Assembly: GCA_029721435.1 (NCBI GenBank)
Contig: CM056577.1
Span: 27,359,719 to 27,423,718, forward strand
Source of the DNA: Gymnothorax reevesii
Lineage: Eukaryota; Chordata; Actinopteri; Anguilliformes; Muraenidae
Direction of reading: 5' to 3'
DNA: 64,000 bases
The notes beneath the pieces were generated by a model. The model was not told the DNA's origin and made no database searches. It saw nothing but the letters and a program-made list of their open reading frames with translations. Both the position numbers and the translations under genes were made by a program. Of this stretch, positions 46,590-55,691 are shown one piece after another. The first letter of the stretch is position 1. Every line of letters starts with the position of its first letter.

Positions 46590-47718
46590 GTGCAAACGGT
46601 TTGTATGCGTAATTGCGCACACATGGCTACGGTTATTGTCGCAAGAAGGAGACATCGAAATCATGAAAGGAGACGCAGAGAACGCATTTTTCACCCTCGT
46701 CTGAACGTTTTTGGAATGAACGAGGAAAAAGTCATTAAAACATATCGCCTATCCAGCACTGCCATTTTGGAGCTGTTGGAGGAACTCAGAGGATTTGGAG
46801 CCAGCCACGAGAAGGAGTCACGCAATACCTGCAATGACAAAACTCCTTGCAAGTTTGCATTTTTTTGCATCTGGGTCATTCCAGCGTACGGTAGCTATTA
46901 CAGCTGGGATCTCCCAATCCCGTTTTTTAGATGTGCTGTCTAAAGTCCTCAATGCCATGTCGCGCCGGATGGCCAAGTTCATTAGGTTTCCACGCACTCG
47001 GCACTTATTGAATGAGACCAAACAAGGTTTTTTTGCAGTAGCTGGATTTCCTACAGTTATAGGGGCAATTGACTGCACCCATGTGCAGCTTGTGCCCCCC
47101 GCAGACACTGAGCACGTGTACAGAAATCGCAAACACACGCATTCATTGAATGTGCAGTGCGTTTGTGATGCCAAAGGCATCATTTCCAACGTTGTGGCAA
47201 AATATCGGGGGTCAGTGCATGATTCTTTTATTCTGAGAAACAGTTCTCTGTTTTCCAAGTTGCGAGATGGCGAGTTTGGAGATGCCAGGCTTGTCAGCGA
47301 AATTTATTTCATTAAAAACAAGAGCATGTTTCACATTGATTCATATGTTTTTTAAGGTGACAGTGCATACCCCCTACACCCCTTCCTCCTGACACCTGTT
47401 CTCAACCCGACCACTGCCGGAGAAATAAGATACGAGGCCCATATCCGTACACGGAATATTGTGGAGTGCACCTTCGGAATCCTGAAGAGCAGGTTCCGTT
47501 GTTTGGATCGCACTGGTGGAGCACAGCTGTACAGGCCAGAAAAAGTGGCCCAGATTGTAGTGACCTGCTGCATGCTCCATAACATCGCCAAGCAACACGG
47601 GCTGGAGCATGAGGCCATGCCGGAGGAGAACGCCGACCTGCCCCCCTGTATGGAGCGACAACCCAATGCTGCAGGGATGCAGACACGCAGCAATCTCATT
47701 CGAAGTCACTTCTTGTGA
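46590..47718 (+). pseudogene. Harbinger DDE nuclease (HARBI1-like)
   Basis: The N-terminal piece (46,590 to about 46,800) has KTYRLSSTAILELLEELR. After a frameshift, 46,795-47,355 and 47,356-47,718 share one frame. Catalytic residues are visible: GAIDCTHVQL (first D, near 47,066), GSVHDSFILRNS (second D, near 47,215) and RNIVECTFGILKSRF (E, near 47,462). Between the second D and the GDSAYPLHPF block there are about 57 extra bases ending in an in-frame TAA at 47,353, either an insertion or an unspliced intron. The protein would cut and join transposon DNA together with its Myb-like partner. The C-terminal cut-off is natural (stop at 47,716). Confidence 0.85.
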
Positions 47719-48107
47719 GCTGTTTGGTGTGTGCATTCTTCTACAAAACCCAAAACCAGTGAAGTTGGCACGTTGTGTAAATCGCAAATAAAAACCGAAT
47801 ACAATGATTTGCAAATCCTTTTCAACTTATATTCAATTGAATACACTGCAAAGACAAGTTACTTAAAGTTCGAACAGGTAAACTTTGTAATTTTTTGCAA
47901 ATATTAGCTCATTTGGAATTTGATGCCAGCAACATGTTTCAAAACAGCTGGCACAAGTGGCAAAAAAGACTGAGAGAGTTGAGAAATGCTCATCAAACAC
48001 TTATTTGGAACATCCCACAGGTGAACGGGCTAATTGGGAACAGGTGGGTGCCATGATTGGGTATAAAAGCAGCTTCCCTGAAATGCTCAGTCATTCACAA
48101 ACAAGGA

Positions 48108-48128
48108 TGGGGCGAGGGTCATCACTTA
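48108..48128 (+). pseudogene. Tc1 transposase, first codons
   Basis: ATG GGG CGA GGG TCA TCA CTT, then interrupted by the nested element at 48,129. These codons continue in phase with 50,697 once the insert and its 3-bp duplication are ignored. Confidence 0.8.
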
Positions 48129-48319
48129 GGAGTCTATTCTCCCATTAGCGCGTAAGTCTTTTTTTACGCGCTTCGAGTTAAGCGCTTTTGAGTTACACGT
48201 CTTCTCCCCTACTCGCTTCGATCACGCCCACAGCGCTTAACTTCAGAATGTAGGCGGCCTTATGAAAGAGGTGTGACTGATCCAAAAGAGAGGCAGACTC
48301 TGTACAAAGCTCATTGATT

Positions 48320-48475
48320 ATGGCCATCAGGAAAACAAGGAACAAGGATTTTCTGATTAACCATGAAAACGCATTTGTGGTCCACGGAAAATGCAATCCA
48401 GACTTTAAATTTGAATATCGTCGGCCTGCTGATAAAACCTCGTATCTCCAAACTGATAAGAAACGAAAACTCGTA
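48320..48475 (+). other. exon-like open segment with splice donor
   Basis: An open segment of 52 codons starting ATG GCC ATC AGG ends at AAACTC followed by GTAAGT, a consensus 5' splice site. It includes NPDFKFEYRRPADK. I cannot assign it to a family. It may be the first exon of a transposon gene whose later exon is the Myb-like segment at 49.6 kb, or a captured host exon. Confidence 0.4.
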
Positions 48476-48678
48476 AGTCCACTATTCTTACATGCAAAAT
48501 TTAACATTTTTTATTTTAAACTATATTTATCCATTTATATTATTATTATTATTATTTTATTTTATGTTTATTTTTTATTTTCCTGTGAAGTTTGTCATTG
48601 TGAAGATACGAGGTTTTATATGCCGCTGTAATAGTAGGCCGTACCAATTACAAGACGTAATTCAGACATCTCTTTATT

Positions 48679-48767
48679 TATCCCCCGCCGCGCGATTAGC
48701 GCGAAGCAGGGGATATAGCATTGGGCTCCGTCCGTACGGACACATAAAATTGCGGCGGCGGGGGATA
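48679..48767. mobile_element. short palindromic element
   Basis: About 88 bases bounded by TATCCCCCGCCGC and its complement GCGGCGGGGGATA, with inner GC-rich palindromes (CCGTCCGTACGGAC). It lies inside the second Harbinger-like element. Confidence 0.55.
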
Positions 48768-49610
48768 TGTTAGTGACAAACACTTGTTATTTCTTACTCT
48801 GTATGCATAGCTTTAATGCCATGGTGGCCAAACAAATTGCCGCGATAATGAAATAATAAATAAAGAATTTAGCGCTTCTCAATCAGCGCAATCAGATCAT
48901 TGAAAATGTGCCCCTCCTACACCAGCCTGTTTGTTCCGTGGAAGACAGGGAATAGGACAAAGGGAACACTCTAGTCACACAAAGAAAATCAAAGACAGTT
49001 TATATGATCTCATTTAGAAATTGCGCACTTGAAAACTACTTCGATGTCAGCTTTGCAACTAAAGGACATGGAAACACTTTAACAAGGATTCTTACCCCGC
49101 ACGCGGTCATCTCCCCGCCCCGAAACCGCCTCAGTAATGACGGAATTCCATATCCATAGCCTATCATCCTATTTGATTTGAGCGACACATTCACTTGAAC
49201 TTGTGCCGAATACTTTATTATAATCAATTATCCCTCCCATGTCGGCTATTCTTTAAAGGCTAAAATTGATGAACAAATGGATAGTGCTTTGGTATTTGCC
49301 AGGGTAGGGCTCAATCTAGAGTAGCCTATTTAATAATATCTATATTCACACATTAAATTACACAGTGGTACACATTTATTACCAATGGTAAAAAAATTAC
49401 TAGGACTCGAGTTAGTTTATACAGATATCCTCAATTAGAAAATCAATCCCCTCTCACGTGAGAATATCACAACTTTTTAGATAATCACGAACATACAGGG
49501 CAGTCGCATTTGTTAATAGAACATGGAAGACAATGATGGCGACGTCGAGCCAAAGCCGAAAACCAAATTTCACAGATGTTGGTGTTGCATGGCAAGCAAG
49601 CAATGAAGGC
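48768..49610. other. non-coding interior of the Harbinger-like element
   Basis: No gene motif is readable; A/T-rich. This may be intron between the exon-like segment at 48.3 kb and the Myb-like segment. Confidence 0.4.
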
Positions 49611-49615
49611 TGATT

Positions 49616-49927
49616 CGAGGAATTAAGCTGCGAATCCCCGATTTAAAGCATAAATGGAGAGATCTGCGGGGCGCTGTAAAAGCCAGGTTCTCTGCACACC
49701 GGAGAAGTGTACACGCAACAGGTGGTGGGCAACCATCATCCCCTGTGCATTTCACTGCACAGGAGGAGAGGATGGCATCCACCCTTTATGCAGTGGAAGT
49801 GCATGGAGAAGAACTTGAAGCGCCAACGAACTTCGTCAGACACCTTGACACAGACGCCTGTGATGTGTATGACATCACCAGCCAATCTCTAACGACCCAG
49901 ATGCCAGGAGCGACAGCGCAGTTCTGA
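49616..49927 (+). pseudogene. Myb/SANT-like protein, C-terminal exon
   Basis: The plus-strand frame ending at TGA 49,925 reads LKHKWRDLRGAVKARFSAH, then SVHATGGGQPSSPVHF and TAQEERMAS, which corresponds to the third helix and following region of Harbinger Myb-like proteins (compare the TGGG segment in the protein at 52.3-53.3 kb). The earlier helices precede it only in broken form (about 49,540-49,615). It would bind the element ends. Confidence 0.65.
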
Positions 49928-50696
49928 CGTTGATGACCACGGGTATGTTTTATGGATAATTGCTGCGGCTGGATAGCTGTTCATCCAGAAGTCAGCAAAG
50001 ATAAATGATTGCCTCATGCACGGTCCAGACGAAAGCGCTGGATGCACTTGATGTTTGTTTGTCCCAGGATGTCCAAACGAAGCCGATATATGCGTGTTCG
50101 TCTTCGAGCTCGGCGCGCTCCTCTACTCTTTCCCAATCACGCAAGCAAATGCAGGACTGGCATTTTGGCTTTAGATTTTGAGGGCATGGTAGAATGATGG
50201 TCTTATGTATACTCGTATTAATTAATTGTTTTGCGTTTGTAATTTAACTTATTGGAGAAGAGGCTGATGCGTAATATCATGTGATGATTTCGTTTGATAA
50301 ATTATCATGGCTTTGAGAAATGTAGTTTAGAAATAAGGAAGAACAATCAAATATTAAATGTCTCAACCTTTACCATGTTAAATAAAAGTAATGTTAAAAT
50401 TCGGCCTATAACCGACATCAAACGCAATATTCAATTTCGCCAAATGTTGGCGCTTGACCTTAATACAGCCCTCAAAAGCGCTTAGCAGAAAAAGCGCGTA
50501 AGCCAGGGGGAGAATACGCGTAAGTGTTATTTGCATGAGAAACGCCCCGATTTTGGCCTTGCTTTGCCCCAAGCGCGTAACTGCCTTCAAGGCGCGTAAT
50601 GCACAGACTTAAGTCGAGGGGAGAATACGCGTAGGCTGAATAGCGCGTAGCTACACGCTTTTTTCGACTTAAGCGCATGGGAGAATAGACCCCCTA

Positions 50697-51742
50697 GTGA
50701 ACAAATGCGTGAGCTGATTGTCAAACAGTTTAAAAACAACATTCCTCAACGAGCTATTGCAAGAAATTTAGGGATTTCATCTACGGTCCGTAATATCGTC
50801 AAAAGGTTCAGAGAATCTGGAGAAATCACTGCACGTAAGCGACAAGGCCGAAAACCAACATTGAATGCCTGTGACCTTCGATCCCTCAGGCGGCACTGCA
50901 TCAAAAACCGACATCAGTGTGTAAAGGACATCACCACATGGGCTCAGGAACACTTCAGAAAACCACTGTCAGTAACTACAGTTCTTCGCTACATCTGCAA
51001 GTGCAAGTTAAAACTTTACAATGCAAAGCAAAAGCCATTTATCAACAGCACCCAGAAACGCTGCCGGCTTTGCTGGGCCCAAGCTCATCTAAGATGGACA
51101 GATGCAAAGTGGAAAAGTGTTCTGTGGTCTGACGAGTCCACATTTCAAATTGTTTTTGGAAACTGTGGACGTCGTGTCCTCCGGACCAAAGAGGAAAAGA
51201 ACCATCCGGACCGTTATAGGCGCAAAGTTCAAAAGCCAGCATCTGTGATGGTATGGGGGTGTATTAGTGCCCAAGGCATGGGCAACTTTCACATATGTGA
51301 AGGCACCATTAATGCTGAAAGGTACATACAGCTTTTGGAGCAACATATGTTGCCATCCAAGCAACGTCTTTTTCATGGACGCCCCTGCTTATTTCAGCAA
51401 GACAATGCCAAGCCACATTCTGCACGTGTTACAACAGCATGGCTCCGTAGTAAAAGAGTGCGGGTACTAGACTGGTCTGCCTGTAGTCCAGACCTGTCTC
51501 CCATTGAAAATGCGTGGCGCATTATGAAGCGTAAAATACGACAATGGAGACCCCGGACTGTTGAACAACTTAATCTGTACATCAGGCAAGAATGGAAAAT
51601 TGTTCTGCCTGAAAAGCTTCAAAAATGGGTCTCCTCAGTTCCCAAACTTTTACTGAGTGTCGTTAAAAGGAAAGGCGATGTAACACCGTGGTTAAAAGGC
51701 CCCTGTGCCAACGTGTTGCTGCCTTTAAAGTTAAATCATTAA
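50697..51742 (+). pseudogene. Tc1 transposase, main part
   Basis: An open frame of about 345 residues from the first internal ATG (50,705) to TAA at 51,740. It has the paired-like helix-turn-helix region (IPQRAIARNLGISSTVRNIV), a second HTH with basic GRKPTLNACDLRSLRR, and the DDE catalytic triad: VLWSDESTF (first D), CLFQQDNAKPH (second D) and SPDLSPIENAWRIMK (E). D-D spacing to E is that of Tc1 (34 residues). No stop or frameshift is present, so the gene was probably active until the nested element entered its start. The true start is now at 48,108, before the insert. Confidence 0.9.
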
Positions 51743-52284
51743 ATTTAAAGTTAATGATTATTTGCAAAAAAAAAAAAAAAGTTTCTCAGTTTGAACATTA
51801 AACATCTTGTCTTTGCAGTGTATTCAATTGAATATAAGTTGAAAAGGATTTGCAAATCATAGTATTCTGTTTTTATCTACGATTTACATAATGTGCCAAC
51901 TTCACTGGTTTTGGGTTTTGTATTTTCATTCAATAATGCGTTGTAGATTGCAATACAATGCCGTTCCCTCTGGCTAGTGTCACCCAACAAACTGCAGAAC
52001 ATTGCAAATTTAAGCAAATCAACATTTATTGAAAAAAAGACTGAAATCACTTTCTGAATTCCAAACATTATCAAACGAAATACTCAGTCACGTCTAATTA
52101 TGTTAAGTCCCGCAAAATCATATTAAAGACGCATTGTTTCAGTCAGAAAATGTATTAGGCTATAGTCTTAACATTTATGGTGGAAAAAAAAAGAAAAAAG
52201 CAGTTCATCATATAGCCCATTTTATACAAAAAAAAAAATATTCACAGCCAATAGAAGACAACTTAAACGTGACAGTCGAATGTA

Positions 52285-53344
52285 TCACTTGTGTTTCCTT
52301 TTACGCAGGTGGAACTTGCCCGTCATGCGCACCTCTCCTCCCTCTCCGGTGCCCGGCTGCCTAGCTGTTGCTGTGGGACTCGGTCGGCCCGCTTCTCCAC
52401 CTGGATTGAGGGCAGTCATTGCCTGCATCCCTTCCCGTTGCCCTCTTGCCACAGAATTGACGGCCATCGTCAGGGCAGATACTGCGTTTACCATCTGTCT
52501 GCAGTGCGTGGCAATGGCCTGAGTATCGCACCTTGCCGCCCGTGCCAACAATGACGCCGCTCGCATCTCCCGTGCAATTGTCTGAATGGCTGCAGACTGA
52601 TCTGGAGTAGCGGGAGGAACAAAAGAAACAATGTCCTCGGGACCCTTTCGAGGCTCTGCAGGGGTGGCGGCTGCTCTGGGGGGATTTGAGGTGGATGGCT
52701 GGACTTCTGCTGAAGATTCTACATGTAAAAAATAAATGTTTTTTGTTTTGGATTTGAGTTAAAGGACAGCAAAATGTAACCACAGGAGGTACATTCATTT
52801 TTCACTTACTAAATAAATATCTTTTCAGAAAAAGTTTGTTTACACTGTATTATTGTGTGCCTACCTTGTTCTGCTGTTTGGTCCAGTGTGTCATACCCGG
52901 CAATTCCAGTGACTTGCATCTCGCAGAACGTTAACTGCACCTGTTCCTCAGTGCTGGTCAGAGGCATCTCATCCACTGTGCCCCCACCTGTTTTCTTTGC
53001 AGATGTTTTATTATACGCCAATTTTTCTTTTGTTTGTCTTCGGATATCTTGATATCGTCTTTTCACTTCATTCACGGTTCGCATCGTTTTACCCACAGCA
53101 TTTATTTTTTACAGATTTCCGCCCATATGGCGTTCCTTTGTGCGACAGTCAGATTTCTTTGCTGTAGCTTATTCACGTGTTTATTGGCTTCATCTACCAA
53201 CACCTCTAATTCCATAGGGTCGAATTTCATTTTGCGCTTTCTTCTCTCCAAACTCTCCATGCTGCAAACCATGAAACACGCAAAGCCCTCATTTAAATAG
53301 GGTGTGTCCAACACGTTTGCCCCTGTTGCCATTTGCACAATCAC
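52285..53344 (-). pseudogene. Harbinger Myb/SANT-like DNA-binding protein
   Basis: Begins near 53,260 (MESLERRKRKMKFDPMELEVL) with a Myb/SANT-like trihelix: LVDEANKHVNKLQQRNLTVAQ, IWAEICKK, then RTVNEVKRRYQDIRRQTKEK in the next frame. A single-base change in an A run near 53,105 shifts the frame between these two parts. After the domain there is an acidic linker and a C-terminal part rich in alanine and leucine (52,798-52,285). In known Harbingers this protein binds the ends and brings the nuclease into the nucleus. Confidence 0.8.
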
Positions 53345-53448
53345 TCTTAGTAAATTACCTGCAAACCGCGGTTCAGCCCCACATGCAAAATTCTAGATTG
53401 CACGCGCAAATTAGTACACGCAAATTGGGATCTTAGTAGATCCGGCCC

Positions 53449-54500
53449 ATAGCCTTTTCCTGCTGGAGCAGAACGTTTCTGACATCCAGGGGCTGGGTGG
53501 GGATGATCTAGCTGGCCTGGAAACAAGAGGAGAGGGGGTGTTAAGTGAAGAAGAAGAAACAGCTGATTCAGTGGGCAGAGAAGGATTCAAGGCAAGGGAA
53601 GGAAGCAGTGACATGGGAAGCAAGGGAGAGGGGAAAGAGTGGAGGTCACAGCAAACTTGCTGAGGAGGCCAGAGATGGAGTAAGGGGAATGACCAGAAGA
53701 AGGAGGGAGAATGAAGTGAAGAGGGGCCAAGGTGTTATCTGTGGAGGAGCAGTTGTGAAGGAGGACCAAATCAAGGAGCTTGCCAGCTTTGTGGGTTGCA
53801 GGTGAGGGCAAGAGGGGAGAGGCTGAAAGAGTGAAGGATTGGGAGAAAGGCAGCAGACAGAGGCTTCAAGGTGGAAGTTGAAGTCTCTCAGGAGGATCAG
53901 TGGGGTGCTGTTCGCGAAGTTGCTGAATGGGACATCCAGTTCATTGTAGTAACTTCCTACAGGTCCTGGTGCACAATAAACAACAATGATTAACTGGTAA
54001 AGATAGAGACGGAATGAAATTCAAAGGGAGAGGTGAGAGAGTGGAAGAGGAGAGAATTTCTAGGAAGGGGAAATCAGCAAACCAGTCCAACCACCTTGCC
54101 CGGATGGCCGGGGGGTTTGGGAGAACATGGAGAGAGCTGCCAGAGTTGTGGTGTGTGGGGAGATCCAGGTCTCGGTCAGTGCGAGGAAGTGGAAGGACTG
54201 GAAGGAGGCAAAGGCAGTAATGAATTCAGCTTTCCGGGTAGCAGACTGGCAGTTCCAAAGTTGAACGACAACCTAGAAGGTGTTGGTGGAGATGAGTGAG
54301 GGGTGGCTGAGATTGGATGGACAAAAATGACGAGACGATGGTAGAACGATGGTAGAACTACATTCTGTGGGAAAGAGGACAGACAGTGATGGGAAGGATA
54401 CACATACTCATTAGATGGGGATTGTAGCAGAGGTGATAAACTGGAAGGGAGTGACGCGATTGCGTCGCTCGACACAATGCTAAAAAGCCTTGCTAATTGA
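53449..54500 (-). pseudogene. L2 endonuclease domain
   Basis: On the minus strand, TPRPSGQGGWTGLLISPS near 54,115-54,060 and THKAG near 53,800 match the endonuclease part of L2 ORF2. Stops are frequent. The same region exists as a second copy at 1-785. Confidence 0.75.
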
Positions 54501-54560
54501 CAACGCACAACAGCTGAACGCTCACAATTGAAACTGAAATTGATAAACAAGTTGAATAAG

Positions 54561-54917
54561 TGTTGTGTAAGAACGTCAATCTCTTATCACCAGAGCTATT
54601 TGAAAAGAGAACCCAGATTTAGCCTGCGCTACGACAGCTCTGTTGCGATCCATCACCTTTTGCTCCATCCTAAGCTGCTCCTCGCTATCCATGTTTTCCT
54701 CTAATCTGTCCTCACCAGATTTCTATGGTCTCCGATGTAGCACCTGGGTCTATCGACCTGTTCAAAAAAATGTCAAAATGGGATGTGTAGTCGTTTTCCC
54801 TAAACACTGGAAAGTAGAAAACACCACAGTACTTACCAAGGTAGCTGTAAGCAGATGGAAAACTCAAAGTACAGACAGGAAGTGGCAACAAATACGTCGC
54901 AACGCCGGGGTGACCAC
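54561..54917 (-). other. ERV 3 gag start, leader and primer site
   Basis: 54,640-54,917 matches ERV 1 at 20,640-21,033. The gag ATG corresponds to the minus strand at about 54,691. On the minus strand, GTGGTCACCCCGGCGT (54,902-54,917) is a diverged tRNA-Trp primer site one base after the LTR end. 54,561-54,635 could not be assigned. Confidence 0.65.
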
Positions 54918-55017
54918 TGTAGAATTCGCACAGCTAAACCAGCTGTATAGGGGTCTATCTAATTTTCTGTAATGTGTAGTTTAGTTGTAGCCTGTATGCC
55001 TTGTGTGTATTGTCCTT
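54918..55017 (-). repeat. 5' LTR stub of ERV 3
   Basis: Begins TGTAGAATTCGCACAGCTAAACCAG, related to the ERV 1 LTR start. Only about 100 bases remain before another ERV's LTR begins at 55,018. Confidence 0.65.
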
Positions 55018-55320
55018 GTGGGGGATTTCCCCTTCTGCGTTGTGTATTTTAAGTGTTGTAAGCAATAAGTAATAACACACTCAGTCAAAGGCAGTTGATA
55101 TCAGTTTATACGTGCACGGGAAGCCCCACTCTACAGACAAAAGTCCTCGGTGGAGACCCCGAGAAAGGGGGGTGACCACAGATCTTATTCAGAAGAGGAG
55201 GGGAGGAGTTACAGTGAACAAAGAGAAAGGGCCGGAAGGTTACAGTAAACAAATCCTTACATAAACAGCGACACTTACAGTTCAGGAGGTACACACTATG
55301 AAATAAGAATTTCCACCACA
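55018..55320 (-). repeat. 3' LTR of ERV 4
   Basis: 303 bp with TGT...ACA ends, nearly the same as the two separated halves of the other LTR (60,556-60,600 plus 61,816-62,080). Confidence 0.85.
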
Positions 55321-55336
55321 ATATTCCCCCCTTTCG
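55321..55336 (-). promoter_or_regulatory. polypurine tract of ERV 4
   Basis: Minus strand GAAAGGGGGGAATAT lies immediately before the LTR start TGTGGTGG. Confidence 0.75.
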
Positions 55337-55691
55337 GTCCTAATGGACCGACCACTAGATGTGATACATTGAAGTTTTTATTAACAACAGCGAAATTACA
55401 AGACTGCTGACAGTGACGTAGACACTTTAAACTTGACGGTGGCCTCTCGATTGAATCTATCAGACTTAGTCTTGGAGAAAACATGTATGGTGACTGTTAA
55501 TCCATAGGGATCCCTCTCAATGATAACACCTGTAAAAAAATATTATTTTAAACTAAGCTAAGAAGAGTGAAATCGCTCTATATAGGTGTAATAATTAAGA
55601 GGGCCTACACTGATACAAAAAGCAGCAGCGTAGGTATGGATTATGGGAAGTTAGTTGAACCCATGTAATGAGCGAATGGGTTTTGTGGTTC

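Larger units (their letters stand above)
48129..50693 (+). mobile_element. second Harbinger-like element inside the Tc1 gene
   Basis: Inverted ends GGAGTCTATTCTCCCAT and GGGGTCTATTCTCCCAT (16 of 17 identical). Flanks are TTA (48,126-48,128) and CTA (50,694-50,696), a 3-bp target duplication with one change, as for PIF/Harbinger. Both subterminal regions contain repeated GCGCGTAA / AAGCGCTT words, and the right side (50,480-50,690) has several GGGAGAATACGCGTA copies. It encodes a Myb/SANT-like remnant, but I find no DDE nuclease, so it is non-autonomous or deleted. Confidence 0.8.
47744..51920 (+). mobile_element. Tc1/mariner transposon with long inverted repeats
   Basis: Ends CAAAACCCAAAACCAGTGAAG and its complement, with TA on both sides (47,742-47,743 and 51,921-51,922). 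The inverted repeats extend at least 115 bases with few differences (for example CAACTTATATTCAATTGAAT is in both). Inside, a transposase gene on the plus strand is split after its seventh codon by a 2.6 kb insertion. Without that insertion the element is about 1.6 kb, the usual Tc1 length. Confidence 0.95.
46310..53448 (+). mobile_element. PIF/Harbinger transposon, 7.1 kb with nested inserts
   Basis: Perfect 13-bp inverted ends GGGCCGGATCTAC at both sides, followed by subterminal repeats TTTGCGTGTA, and flanked by ATA (46,307-46,309 and 53,449-53,451). It has the two genes typical of animal Harbingers in divergent-end, convergent orientation: a DDE nuclease on the plus strand and a Myb/SANT-like protein on the minus strand. 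It interrupts the L2 LINE and is interrupted by a Tc1 element at 47,744-51,920. Confidence 0.9.
44550..54560 (-). mobile_element. L2-clade LINE, split by a Harbinger transposon
   Basis: The 3' end at 44,550-44,605 on the minus strand reads GTCGCTCTGGATAAGGGTGTC followed by a TAATG-like tail, the typical L2 3' end. Reverse transcriptase lies at 45,774-44,737, a linker at 46,309-45,775 and endonuclease at 54,500-53,449. The Harbinger element 46,310-53,448 separates the last two. Without it the LINE is about 2.9 kb. It was inserted in gag of ERV 3. Confidence 0.85.
39485..55017 (-). mobile_element. endogenous retrovirus 3, with nested insertions
   Basis: Minus-strand relative of ERV 1. Order from high to low coordinate: 5' LTR stub (55,017-54,918), primer site, leader (54,901-54,700), gag start (54,700-54,640), a 10 kb nested insertion, rest of gag (44,549-43,690 and probably to 42,900), an LTR-derived piece (42,640-42,860), integrase (42,610-42,050), env start (41,916-41,292), purine tract (40,785-40,771) and 3' LTR (40,770-39,485). 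Protease and reverse transcriptase are not found. The 5' LTR is cut after 100 bases by another ERV. Confidence 0.75.

Noticed and set aside
48320..48475. Resemblance of NPDFKFEYRRP to the N-P-x-F-x-Y pattern of the DUF1704/MATCAP family
   Set aside because: Too short and without the catalytic histidine motif, so I left it unassigned.
51042..51582. Minus-strand and alternative-frame ORFs in the Tc1 region
   Set aside because: Shadows of the Tc1 transposase.
52134..52364. Plus-strand frames over 52.1-52.6 kb
   Set aside because: Antisense of the Harbinger Myb-like protein C-terminal region.
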